A DNA stretch of 64,000 nt, taken from contig NZ_JZKH01000001.1 of assembly GCF_000961885.1 (NCBI RefSeq), positions 1 through 64,000 on the forward strand. Reading direction: 5' to 3'. Positions 7,998-15,183 of this stretch are shown here, piece by piece. The translations under genes were made by a program, and so were the position numbers. Each line of letters begins with the position of its first letter. Within the stretch, counting starts at the first letter, position 1. The notes under the pieces were generated by a model, which saw only the letters and a list, made by a program, of their open reading frames with translations, was not told where the DNA came from and did no database searches. The stretch is from Streptomyces rubellomurinus. Lineage in GTDB: Bacteria; Actinomycetota; Actinomycetes; Streptomycetales; Streptomycetaceae.

Positions 7998-8732
7998 CTA
8001 CATCCCCCCGGCCACCCGGAGGATCGCCCCCGTCGCGTACGAGGCGTCGGCGGAGAGCAGCCAGGAGACGGCTGCGGCGATCTCCTCGGGCTGCCCGGCG
8101 CGGCCCATCGGGATGGCGGAGGCGACCTTGCGGGGGCGCTCCGGGTCCTGGTGGAAGTCCGTCCAAATGGTGCCGGGGGCGACGCAGTTGACCCGGATGC
8201 CCTGGGCGGCGACCTCCTTGGACAGGCCCACCGTCAGCGCGTCCACGGCGGCCTTGGCGGCGGCGTAGTGGACGTACTGCCCCGGGCTGCCGAGCGTGGC
8301 GGCGGCCGAGGAGATGTTGACGATCGCGCCGCCGCCGCTGCCGGCCATCTCCCGGACGGCGCGCCGGGCGCACAGCAGGTAGCCGAGGACGTTGACGTCG
8401 AGCGCCCGGCGGATGCCGGCCGGGTCCGCGTCCGCCAGCGGGCCGACCGGGCCGCCCGTCCCGGCGTTGTTCACCAGACCGGTGACCGGCCCGAGTTCGG
8501 CGGCGCGGTCGAAGAGGCCGTCGACGTCCGTCTCCTCGGCGGTGTCCGCGCGGACGGTGACGCACCTGCGGCCGGCCTGCCGGACCGACTCGGCGACCGA
8601 CTCGGCCGCCTCGGCGTCGGAGTGGTAGCCGAGCGCGATGTCGTGCCCCTCCGCGGCGAGGCGCCGGCAGATCGCCGCGCCGATCCCGCGGCTGCCGCCC
8701 GTGACCACCGTGACCAGTTGCTGCGTTTCCAC
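7998..8732 (-). CDS. Short-chain dehydrogenase/reductase (SDR)
   Basis: A 244-residue classical SDR. The Rossmann motif TGGSRGIG lies at about 11-18, followed by NNAG, the catalytic Ser in NISSAAA and the YAAAK pair at about residues 155-159. It would oxidise or reduce an alcohol/ketone with NAD(P). GTG at 8732 follows GGAGG closely. The regulator gene upstream ends one base before this start (TGA-C-GTG), so the two form an operon. Closest functional classes are glucose 1-dehydrogenase or 3-oxoacyl-ACP reductase-like enzymes; substrate unknown. Confidence 0.85.
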   Translation of the reverse strand: METQQLVTVVTGGSRGIGAAICRRLAAEGHDIALGYHSDAEAAESVAESVRQAGRRCVTVRADTAEETDVDGLFDRAAELGPVTGLVNNAGTGGPVGPLADADPAGIRRALDVNVLGYLLCARRAVREMAGSGGGAIVNISSAAATLGSPGQYVHYAAAKAAVDALTVGLSKEVAAQGIRVNCVAPGTIWTDFHQDPERPRKVASAIPMGRAGQPEEIAAAVSWLLSADASYATGAILRVAGGM

Positions 8733-8733
8733 G

Positions 8734-9711
8734 TCAATCCTCCAGATCTGTACGGGTGTTCGCCGCGCCGAAGCGCTCGCGGTACTCGCCGGGGGCGATG
8801 CCGACGCGGCGGTGGAAGGTGCGCCGCAGGGTCTCGGCGGTGCCGAAGCCGAGGCGGCGGGCGAGGGCGGCGACCGGCTCGTCGCCCTCGGTGAGCGCCC
8901 GCCGGGCCGCCTCCACCCGGACGCGCTCGACGTAGGCGGCTGGCCCCATGCCGAGTTCGGCGGTGAAGCGGCGTTGCAGGTGGCGCGGACTGAGGCCGGC
9001 CCGGTCGGCCAGGGAGGCGACGGTGTGCCGGGCGCCGGGCTCGTCCTGGACGGCCCGGACGGCGGTGCGCACCGGGTCGCTGGCCGGCTGCGCCGACCAC
9101 AGCGGCACGCTGAACTGCGACTGGTTGCCCGGGCGCCGCAGGTACAGCACCATCTCGCGCGCGGCGGCGAGCGCGAGCTCCGGGCCGTGGTCGTCCTCGA
9201 CCAGGGCGAGCGCGAGGTCCATCCCGGCGCTGACCCCGGCCGAGGTCCACACCCGGCCGTCCCGGAGGAAGATCGGGTCGCAGTCGACCGTCAACTCGGG
9301 GTGCTCCTCGGCGAGTTGCCGCGCCCTGGCCCAGTGCGTGGTGACCCGCCGCCCGGCGAGGGCCCCGGTGGCGGCGAGCAGCAGCGCGCCGCTGCACACC
9401 GAGGCGACCCGCCGGGCGCCGGCCGCCGCCGCGGCGATCCAGGCGACGAGCCCGGGGTCGCGGCGCGCCTCGGCCACGCCCGCGCCGCCGACCACGACGA
9501 GGGTGTCCAGCCCTTCGGGGGCGAGGTCGCCGATGCCGTGCTCGGCCAGCATCGGCAGGCCGCTGGAGGAGCGGACCGGGCCGGCCTGCGGCGCCACCAC
9601 CCGGCAGTCGTAGCCACCGGCCGCCTGCTGGGCGTAGTGGAACACCGCATGCGGGCCCACCAGGTCGACCGCCTGGAACCCCTCGAACACCACGAACACC
9701 ACCCGACGCAT
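8734..9711 (-). CDS. GlxA-family transcriptional regulator (DJ-1/PfpI + AraC)
   Basis: A 325-residue protein. Residues 1-170 form a DJ-1/PfpI amidotransferase-like sensor with VASVCSGALLLA (nucleophile-elbow Cys). Residues 210-320 form a double AraC helix-turn-helix (HTVASLADRAGLSPRHLQRRF and PVAALARRLGFGTAETLRRTF). It likely activates the SDR gene that follows directly. The frame stays open far upstream, but only the ATG at 9711 gives a family-like N terminus (MRRVVFVVFEGFQAVDL). Confidence 0.85.
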   Translation of the reverse strand: MRRVVFVVFEGFQAVDLVGPHAVFHYAQQAAGGYDCRVVAPQAGPVRSSSGLPMLAEHGIGDLAPEGLDTLVVVGGAGVAEARRDPGLVAWIAAAAAGARRVASVCSGALLLAATGALAGRRVTTHWARARQLAEEHPELTVDCDPIFLRDGRVWTSAGVSAGMDLALALVEDDHGPELALAAAREMVLYLRRPGNQSQFSVPLWSAQPASDPVRTAVRAVQDEPGARHTVASLADRAGLSPRHLQRRFTAELGMGPAAYVERVRVEAARRALTEGDEPVAALARRLGFGTAETLRRTFHRRVGIAPGEYRERFGAANTRTDLED

Positions 9712-9868
9712 GGCAGCAGGCTGCCTGACCTGCGCGAACGGCGTCAACGACGGGCACCCCACGGATCGCGCCACCGCGCCCCGGGCGGGGCGCTTCACCG
9801 AACTCCCGTAGGCTCCGGGACGATCAAAGGCGATCATCCGATCATCGCACCCGTTGTGGAGGATCCCC

Positions 9869-10414
9869 ATGCACGGAACGGTCACCTCGGTCAGCCGCAG
9901 CGCCGAGTACACCTTCACCAAGCCGACCTGCGAGAGCATCACCCTGCTCGCCGGCCTCGGCGTCGAGGGGGACGTGCACGCGGGGGTGACCGTCAAGCAC
10001 CGCTCCCGGGTCGCCAAGGACCCGACCGTGCCCAACCTGCGCCAGGTGCACCTGATCCACCGGGAGCTGTTCGCCGAGCTCGACGCCAGGGGCTTCACCG
10101 TCCGGCCCGGCGACCTGGGCGAGAACGTCCTCACCAGCGGCATCGACCTGCTCGCCCTCCCCACCGGCACCCTGCTGCACCTGGGCGAGGAGGCCGTCGT
10201 CGAGGTGACCGGCCTGCGCAACCCCTGCCCGCAGATCAACGCCTTCCAGCCCGGCCTGCTCAAGGAGGTGCTCCACCGGGACGAGGAAACCGGTGCGGTC
10301 GTGCGCAAGGCGGGGATCATGAGCGTGGTGCGCCGCGGCGGCGTGGTCCGCCCGGGCGACCCGATCCGCGTGGAGCTGCCGGCCGAGCCGCACCGGCCGA
10401 TGGAACGGGTCTGA
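9869..10414 (+). CDS. MOSC domain-containing protein
   Basis: A 181-residue single-domain MOSC protein (molybdenum cofactor sulfurase C-terminal fold). Hallmarks are GVEGDVHAGVTVKHRSR, GDLGENVLTSGIDL and the C-terminal RNPCPQINAF with its conserved Cys. MOSC proteins bind or transfer sulfur to molybdenum centres or act in reductions such as YiiM-type N-hydroxylated base detoxification. ATG 9869 has GGAGGA 5 bases upstream, preferred over an in-frame upstream start. It is transcribed alone, divergent from the GlxA regulator. Confidence 0.85.
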   Translation: MHGTVTSVSRSAEYTFTKPTCESITLLAGLGVEGDVHAGVTVKHRSRVAKDPTVPNLRQVHLIHRELFAELDARGFTVRPGDLGENVLTSGIDLLALPTGTLLHLGEEAVVEVTGLRNPCPQINAFQPGLLKEVLHRDEETGAVVRKAGIMSVVRRGGVVRPGDPIRVELPAEPHRPMERV

Positions 10415-10964
10415 CCACACCGCCCGGGAAAAGGCCGGGCCGGGTACGCGAGGTGGCACGAGCACACCGAGGCCGTCGCCGTCTTCTCCCCACAAGAATC
10501 CCCTGTGATCTACGACACGCCCACTGAGGGATTATCCGGAATACCGAGTTCCACTCATTTGCATCTGCAACTCGGGAGAGCGGCGGCAAAGGCCTCAGGG
10601 GCTCCCTGAGAAATTCACCCTAACGTTCGGCACGACCTCTTATTTGTCAGCTCCTGACGCGACTTCACGTCGACTCGATCAATTTCGATCAAATAAGGCG
10701 ACATTATGCCAATACATGATCGATTGTTGCTAGTTGATGCTTCAAACAGGGCGCGGACCTGACAGAAGAACCTTCCCGCAGTCGGGGGCCATGGGGCCGT
10801 CAGCTGCAGGCCGAAGGAGCTCGTTCCCATCTGCTTGTGCGCGGCTCGATAAATACAGCAGGGATGCAAGCAATCCGCTGGGCGAGTACGTTGCGGACAT
10901 CAAGAAATTCGTTGCCCCAGCCGTGGTCTGGCCACCGCGGCTGGGGCCCGAGCGAGGAGTGCAT
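10415..10964 (+). other. Lower-GC stretch without a convincing gene
   Basis: From about 10500 to 10960 the base composition falls visibly (TTATTTGTCAG, CAATTTCGATCAAATAAGG), unlike the flanks. Codon use in every open frame is poor. A small hairpin (7-bp stem, 10594-10600 with 10604-10610) follows the MOSC gene. The stretch may be decayed or recently acquired DNA. No tRNA, integrase or terminal repeats were found. Confidence 0.55.
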
Positions 10965-11225
10965 GTGCACAACTACGCCCTCACGGGGCGCGCATATCGG
11001 CCCGTGATCACCTCCGACGCTACCAGCCGACTGCGGCCGGCCCTCGGACTGCGCGCTTTCGAGTCGCGGGAGGTCTCCGTCTCCCTCGGCTCGGTCATTG
11101 CGGCCGCGATGGTGCCGCTGGCGTGTGCCAACGGGCTGCCGTGGTGGCAGTTCGTCGAGGTCGGCTGGCTGGTCACCGTCGCCGACCAGACCCGGTACCG
11201 GTACCAGAAGCTGCGGCTGGAGTAG
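10965..11225 (+). CDS. Small hypothetical protein with one hydrophobic segment
   Basis: The probable start is GTG 10965 behind GAGGAG (10954-10959). It gives 86 residues with a central hydrophobic stretch (SLGSVIAAAMVPLACANGL) and a basic end (TRYRYQKLRLE). Codon use improves after this start, while the longer frame beginning near 10737 looks non-coding. The family is not recognised; size and layout recall small membrane proteins of actinomycete mobile elements, which is weak inference. Confidence 0.35.
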   Translation: MHNYALTGRAYRPVITSDATSRLRPALGLRAFESREVSVSLGSVIAAAMVPLACANGLPWWQFVEVGWLVTVADQTRYRYQKLRLE

Positions 11226-11317
11226 CCGCGCTGCGGGCCGGGGGCGCAAGAGCGCCCTCGGCCCTCTCCCTCCGGGATCGGGAATACCGCTGGCGAGAGA
11301 CGGAAAGGGCAGCGGGA

Positions 11318-11866
11318 ATGGTGGAATGGGTTACCGCGACGTGCGCGCTGGCGGATTGCGGGCAGTCGTTCGAGCGGCCGGTACGCGCCGGGCGGCCGCG
11401 GCAGTACCACCAAGCGGAGTGCCGGACGAGGGCGAAAAGGCTGCGCGCCAAAGAGAAGGCCGATGCCCAGCGGGCCGGCCGGGGCCGCGGCGGCTGGGGT
11501 CTGCCGGCGGCGGAGGACGTGCACGCGGCGGCGGGCAAGCTGTTGGAGGCGCAGGCGCGTCAGGCGCCGCTGGGTGTGCGGATGGCCGGCGCTCGGGCTC
11601 TGCAGGAGGAGGTGGGCCGCTACGTGGCGGCGGCCGTTCACGACGCGCGGGCCGGTGGTGGGTCGTGGGCCGAGATCGGGGCGGCGCTGGGAATCGAGGC
11701 CGACTCGGCTCGGCGCCGGTGGGCTCCTCAGCGGGTGTCACGGCAGCTGGGCCTGCGTTCACGTCAGGGAGTGGCGGGCGTGGCCGTGTGTGATCAGGGA
11801 TGTGGACCGGCCGGGGGTTTCACGGGTGGGGCGGCGCCGGACGGGGGTGCCCATCGTGTCGATTGA
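11318..11866 (+). CDS. Zinc-finger / helix-turn-helix DNA-binding-like protein
   Basis: A 182-residue protein. The N terminus carries a possible zinc site, C-x4-C then H-x3-C (CALADCGQSF ... YHQAECRTRAKR), like small Streptomyces proteins with a treble-clef-like N terminus. Residues 95-150 include a helix-turn-helix-like SWAEIGAALGIEADSARRRW. It is therefore likely a transcription factor or nucleic-acid-binding accessory protein. ATG 11318 is chosen; GTG 11321 is also possible. Its last codons overlap the start of the sigma-like gene, suggesting co-expression. Confidence 0.5.
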   Translation: MVEWVTATCALADCGQSFERPVRAGRPRQYHQAECRTRAKRLRAKEKADAQRAGRGRGGWGLPAAEDVHAAAGKLLEAQARQAPLGVRMAGARALQEEVGRYVAAAVHDARAGGGSWAEIGAALGIEADSARRRWAPQRVSRQLGLRSRQGVAGVAVCDQGCGPAGGFTGGAAPDGGAHRVD

Positions 11867-12299
11867 GGAGGCAGGTCTTGACGCGTTCCTCCTTCGACAT
11901 CGGGCCCGGTACCGGGGCTACGCGGTGGCCCGGCTCGGGCGCACGTCGGCGGCGGCGGAGGCTGTCGAGCAGGCGCTGGAGTCGCTGGCGACGTACTGGC
12001 CCCGTCTGGTGCGCGGACACAACCTCTCGGCCGGAGCGTGGGCCTTGGTGCGTGAGGCGGTGTCCGTGCGCTGCCGGGGACCGTACGGGTCGGAGGAGGC
12101 CGACATCCTGCACGATTGCCTACCGACCGCCACGGCCGACGCCGCCGTTCTGCACTACCGGTTGGGCATGCGGCTGACCGAGACTGCCGAACTGATGGGA
12201 ATCGAGCCCGCCGCAGCGGCGGGCCTGGTGCTGGCGGCCGAGCGGCAGTTGCCGCAGTCGATAGCGCGCGAGCTCGGCTTCGGCCCCGTGGGGGCGTGA
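11856..12299 (+). CDS. Small sigma-70-like (ECF-type) protein
   Basis: About 147 residues, starting at GTG 11856 behind a GGGGG tract (GTG 11847 is the alternative). Residues 5-65 resemble a degraded sigma region 2 (FLLRHRARYRGYAVARLG ... ALESLATYWPRL). Residues 90-140 resemble region 4 (ALHYRLGMRLTETAEL-like helix-turn-helix). The linker is shorter than in true ECF sigma factors. It could be a compact sigma factor or a sigma-derived regulator. It overlaps the preceding gene by 11 bp and is closed by a strong terminator. Confidence 0.5.
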   Translation: MSIEEAGLDAFLLRHRARYRGYAVARLGRTSAAAEAVEQALESLATYWPRLVRGHNLSAGAWALVREAVSVRCRGPYGSEEADILHDCLPTATADAAVLHYRLGMRLTETAELMGIEPAAAAGLVLAAERQLPQSIARELGFGPVGA

Positions 12300-12321
12300 G
12301 GCGGGGCCGGCGTGGACTGGC

Positions 12322-12365
12322 GCGAAGGGGTGGCGCGGGTTTTCGTACCCGCGCCACCCCTTCGC
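12322..12365 (+). terminator. Strong hairpin terminator after the sigma-like gene
   Basis: Perfect 19-bp stem (12322-12340 with 12347-12365) and a 6-base loop, one of the longest perfect hairpins in the window. Confidence 0.85.
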
Positions 12366-12487
12366 TCACATGCGCCAGAAATCCACGTCATGTTCAGCCC
12401 TTCGGGCCGCTCACGCGTCTGGCGCAGCGTCATATTTGCTTCTAGCATGGGCACTTCGATCTTGCAGTCCAGGTGAGAGGTGGCCGC

Positions 12488-13321
12488 GTGCAGCCGGATT
12501 CGGAATCCGTCGATCCTTACACATACGATCCGAACCGGCCGAGTGTCGCCCGCGCCTACGACTGTCTCCTCGGAGGCAAGGACCACTTCGCGGCCGATCG
12601 CGACATGGTCAGTCGGCTGATGGAGGTGGCGCCGAGCAGTCCGGAGGTTGCGAAGATCAACCGCGCCTTCCTCATCCGGGTGGTCGAGACGTTGGTCCGT
12701 GACTACGACGTGCTCCAGATCATCGACCACGGCTCGGGGCTGCCGACGCACCGCAACGTGCACCAGGTGGCGCAGGAGATCAACGAAGAGTGCCGGGTCG
12801 TCTACGTCGACAACGATCCCCACGTCTGGCACCTCGGCCGCACCCTGTTCGCCGAGAACGACAGGACGGCGGTCGTCTACGCCGACATGCGCGACACCGA
12901 CAGGATCTTCGCCGACGAGGCGGTCCGGCGGCTCATCAAACCCCGCGTTCCCACGGCCGCGTTGTTCGTCTCCGTTCTGCATTGCATCCCGCAGCGCGGC
13001 CCGGTTCCGCCGGCCGACCTGGTGGATCAGGTGTGTCGGCGCCTCCCCGGTGGAGCGCCCGCCTACCTGGCCGTCTCCCAGCTGGTCAGCGACGATCCGC
13101 AGGTCCGCGCCGACATCACCGGCCTGATGGCCGAGTTGACCGACGACCGCTGGGGGGAGGTACGCACGAAGGAGGAGGTTTCCGGTCTGTTCAACGGCAT
13201 GGAGATCCTGCCCCCCGGTGTGGTCGAGGTGTCCCGGTGGCGGCCCGGCCCGATCAGCGGACCGAAGCAGGCCACGGCCGAGTGGGAGGAATACGGCGGT
13301 CTCGCACGAGTGCACAGGTGA
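12488..13321 (+). CDS. SAM-dependent methyltransferase, DUF574 family
   Basis: A 277-residue protein of the Streptomyces-rich DUF574 (Methyltransf_19) family. It opens with the diagnostic PSVARAYDCLLGGKDHFAAD. Other landmarks are IIDHGSGLPTHRNVH (the SAM-binding loop, normally D.G.G.PT..N.H), VVYVDNDP and FVSVLHCIP. Substrates of this family are unknown. GTG 12488 is preferred over GTG 12473 because of spacing from GAGAGG. It lies beside a DUF5753/DUF397 pair, a combination often seen in Streptomyces and of unexplained meaning. A possible -10 (TAGCAT) is at 12443-12448. Confidence 0.9.
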   Translation: MQPDSESVDPYTYDPNRPSVARAYDCLLGGKDHFAADRDMVSRLMEVAPSSPEVAKINRAFLIRVVETLVRDYDVLQIIDHGSGLPTHRNVHQVAQEINEECRVVYVDNDPHVWHLGRTLFAENDRTAVVYADMRDTDRIFADEAVRRLIKPRVPTAALFVSVLHCIPQRGPVPPADLVDQVCRRLPGGAPAYLAVSQLVSDDPQVRADITGLMAELTDDRWGEVRTKEEVSGLFNGMEILPPGVVEVSRWRPGPISGPKQATAEWEEYGGLARVHR

Positions 13322-13409
13322 CGCGGCCGGGTGCCGTCCGGGCGGCCGCACGGCGCACCGACCCGACACCCCAGGCGCCGGACCGCGCAGGCGGCACCGG
13401 CCACCTTCG

Positions 13410-14354
13410 CTACGACCCGCCCTTCCGACTGAGAGAACGCTCGTGCTGGACGGCGACCGCCTTGTCGATGAGCTTGACGACGTCCTCCCGGTCGACCGAA
13501 TGGGCATGCAGCATCCAGATCAGATCGGCGTAGCGCTCCACCTCGTCGCTCTTGCTCACATAGGTCGCGCCACCGACCGGGCCCTCCACATAGACGATGT
13601 CGCCGGGGCCGGTGTACTGGAACCTGATGCGGGTGAATGCCATCGGAGGCGGCGTGAGCCTCGTGGTGTAGGGGAGGATCCTGATGTTCACGGTCGGCAG
13701 CTCGGTGAGGAACTGCAGGTGTTTCAGCTGATCGATCATCACCTCGGGGCCGCCGATGCTGCGATACAGGACGCTCTCGTCCAGCAGCGCCACGACCTGC
13801 CGCCTCGGGTCGTCGTGCAGAAGCCGCTTCCTGTCCATCCGCTGGTGCACCCGACGCTCGATGTCGTGCAGGGGTGCCCGAGGGCGGCCCGCCTGGATGA
13901 TCGCCTTCGCGTAGTCACGCGTCTGGAACGGCCCGGGCACCAGGATCCCCTCCCAGTACTCGAGTCGGGCCGATTCCCCCTCCAGCCCGATCAGCCGCCT
14001 GAACCAGCCGGGAGTGATGTCCGCGTACTCCGGCGCGAACGGCCCGGCCTTCACGCGTTCAAGAAGGACGCGCACGTCCTCGCGGTCCTCGGGCGAGGCG
14101 TCGTAAAGGTCGATCAGGTCGTTCACGTCACGCGCAGAGGGCGTGCTTTCGCCGCGCTCCATCCGGCTCAGCTTCGACACCGACGCGCGAATCTCCGGGG
14201 CGGCGTCGGACAGTCGCAGGTGACGCGCCTCCCTCAGCTTCCGCAGAATGGTGCCGAGGAGCTTCGCCGCTCCCACGGGACCGGCCCACTCGAACCTGAG
14301 CGCATCCTCCCCGTCCGGCTCGCGCTGCGCGGGATGATCCGGGTGGGCGGGCAT
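13410..14354 (-). CDS. XRE-type regulator with DUF5753 (WhiJ/Scr1-like)
   Basis: A 314-residue protein: N-terminal helix-turn-helix (about 33-90, LRKLREARHLRLSDAA ... KLSRMERGE) and a DUF5753 ligand-binding-like domain (about 110-290, PGPFQTRDYAKAII, RIRFQYTGPGDIVYVE). This architecture pairs with small DUF397 proteins and controls development or antibiotic genes (WhiJ/BldB-type systems), sometimes described as toxin-antitoxin-like. Its DUF397 partner lies 94 bp upstream on the same strand. It converges on the DUF574 methyltransferase gene. Confidence 0.88.
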   Translation of the reverse strand: MPAHPDHPAQREPDGEDALRFEWAGPVGAAKLLGTILRKLREARHLRLSDAAPEIRASVSKLSRMERGESTPSARDVNDLIDLYDASPEDREDVRVLLERVKAGPFAPEYADITPGWFRRLIGLEGESARLEYWEGILVPGPFQTRDYAKAIIQAGRPRAPLHDIERRVHQRMDRKRLLHDDPRRQVVALLDESVLYRSIGGPEVMIDQLKHLQFLTELPTVNIRILPYTTRLTPPPMAFTRIRFQYTGPGDIVYVEGPVGGATYVSKSDEVERYADLIWMLHAHSVDREDVVKLIDKAVAVQHERSLSRKGGS

Positions 14355-14448
14355 GCAGGGCTCCTGACGGCACGGGTTCGGGGATTACTATCCCACGGCA
14401 CCCGCCCCGCACGCCCGCCACTCTATAGATCCCATCGACTCGAACGGA

Positions 14449-14691
14449 TCAGTCGAGGAACAAGTGATCGAACGCGCCGTCCTTCATTCCCGCGGCGAAC
14501 GCCTGCGCCTCGTGACGCGTGAAGATCAGCGCCGGCCCGAGCGGGTCCCGGGAGTTGCGGACCGCCAACGAACCACCCGGCAGGGCCCCCAGCTCCACGC
14601 AGTTCCCCACCTCTCGACTCTGCGGAGCCTTCACCCACGCCACCGCCAGCGACCCGGCGGAGACCCCGTTCTCCGGAATTCCAGCACTCAT
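14449..14691 (-). CDS. DUF397 domain-containing protein
   Basis: An 80-residue single-domain DUF397 protein. Typical features are AWVKAPQSREVGNCVELG, LAVRNSRDPLGPALIFT and the C-terminal EAQAFAAGMKDGAFDHL. DUF397 proteins act with XRE/DUF5753 regulators, one of which follows directly. ATG 14691 has a purine-rich AAGGGGAA site in place. Promoter DNA upstream is AT-rich and contains an inverted repeat. Confidence 0.9.
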   Translation of the reverse strand: MSAGIPENGVSAGSLAVAWVKAPQSREVGNCVELGALPGGSLAVRNSRDPLGPALIFTRHEAQAFAAGMKDGAFDHLFLD

Positions 14692-14736
14692 TCACATTCC
14701 CCTTTCTCGCATTGATGTGCGAATGGGTCGGGCCAC

Positions 14737-14758
14737 TGCAATCCCATATGCAATTGCA
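14737..14758. promoter_or_regulatory. Inverted repeat TGCAAT-N10-ATTGCA upstream of the DUF397 gene
   Basis: Six-base perfect arms about one helical turn apart in the AT-rich promoter region, 46 bp before the DUF397 start. A plausible operator for the neighbouring XRE/DUF5753 protein. Confidence 0.4.
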
Positions 14759-14837
14759 ACGGGCCGACCACGGAAATGCTAGCCGCGAATCATTCGAACA
14801 CGGTGTCCTCCAAACGGGTGTCACTGCGTCCGACCGG

Positions 14838-15135
14838 TCAGTCGCACGAGTTCAGGTGTTCCCGGAAAACGGTGTCGAGTTCGGCGGCCGTACGTTCGGT
14901 CAGCAGCTCGTCGGGCAGTCCCGTCTCCGTCCCGATCCTGGTGTTGAAGTCGCGAGGCCCCGGCCGCGGTGAAGTTGAACCACCAGGTGTTCTCGTCGCC
15001 GGGTCCGTCGGTTCCGCCGTCCGCCGCGCCGCCGTACCGCCGCAGGTCGCGGCGTTGCGGTCGCCGCCGGGCGGCCGGCTGCCGCCCGGTCCGCCGGGAG
15101 CAGCCTGTCGGACGGCCTGACCAGCGGCGATGCAC
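14838..15135 (-). pseudogene. Frameshifted unknown gene
   Basis: Two frames carry complementary halves of one protein-like sequence. One reads GDENTWWFNFTAAG; the next frame continues RDFNTRIGTETGLPDELL ... VFREHLNSCD and stops at 14838. Removing one base from the CCCC run at 14958-14961 (plus strand) joins them. The 5' half is Pro/Arg-rich in all frames and its start is unclear (GTG 15135 is possible). The family is not recognised. A sequencing error in a homopolymer would look the same. Confidence 0.45.
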
Positions 15136-15183
15136 TCGGTATCATGCGCCGGGCGGTTGGTTTGCGGACGGAGGGGGCGGCCG

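Noticed and set aside
10615..10869. 84-codon minus-strand frame in the low-GC stretch
   Set aside because: No ribosome site, poor codon use and no recognisable motif.
10415..10964. Low-GC stretch as an insertion-sequence or prophage boundary
   Set aside because: No transposase, integrase, terminal inverted repeats, target duplication or tRNA found.
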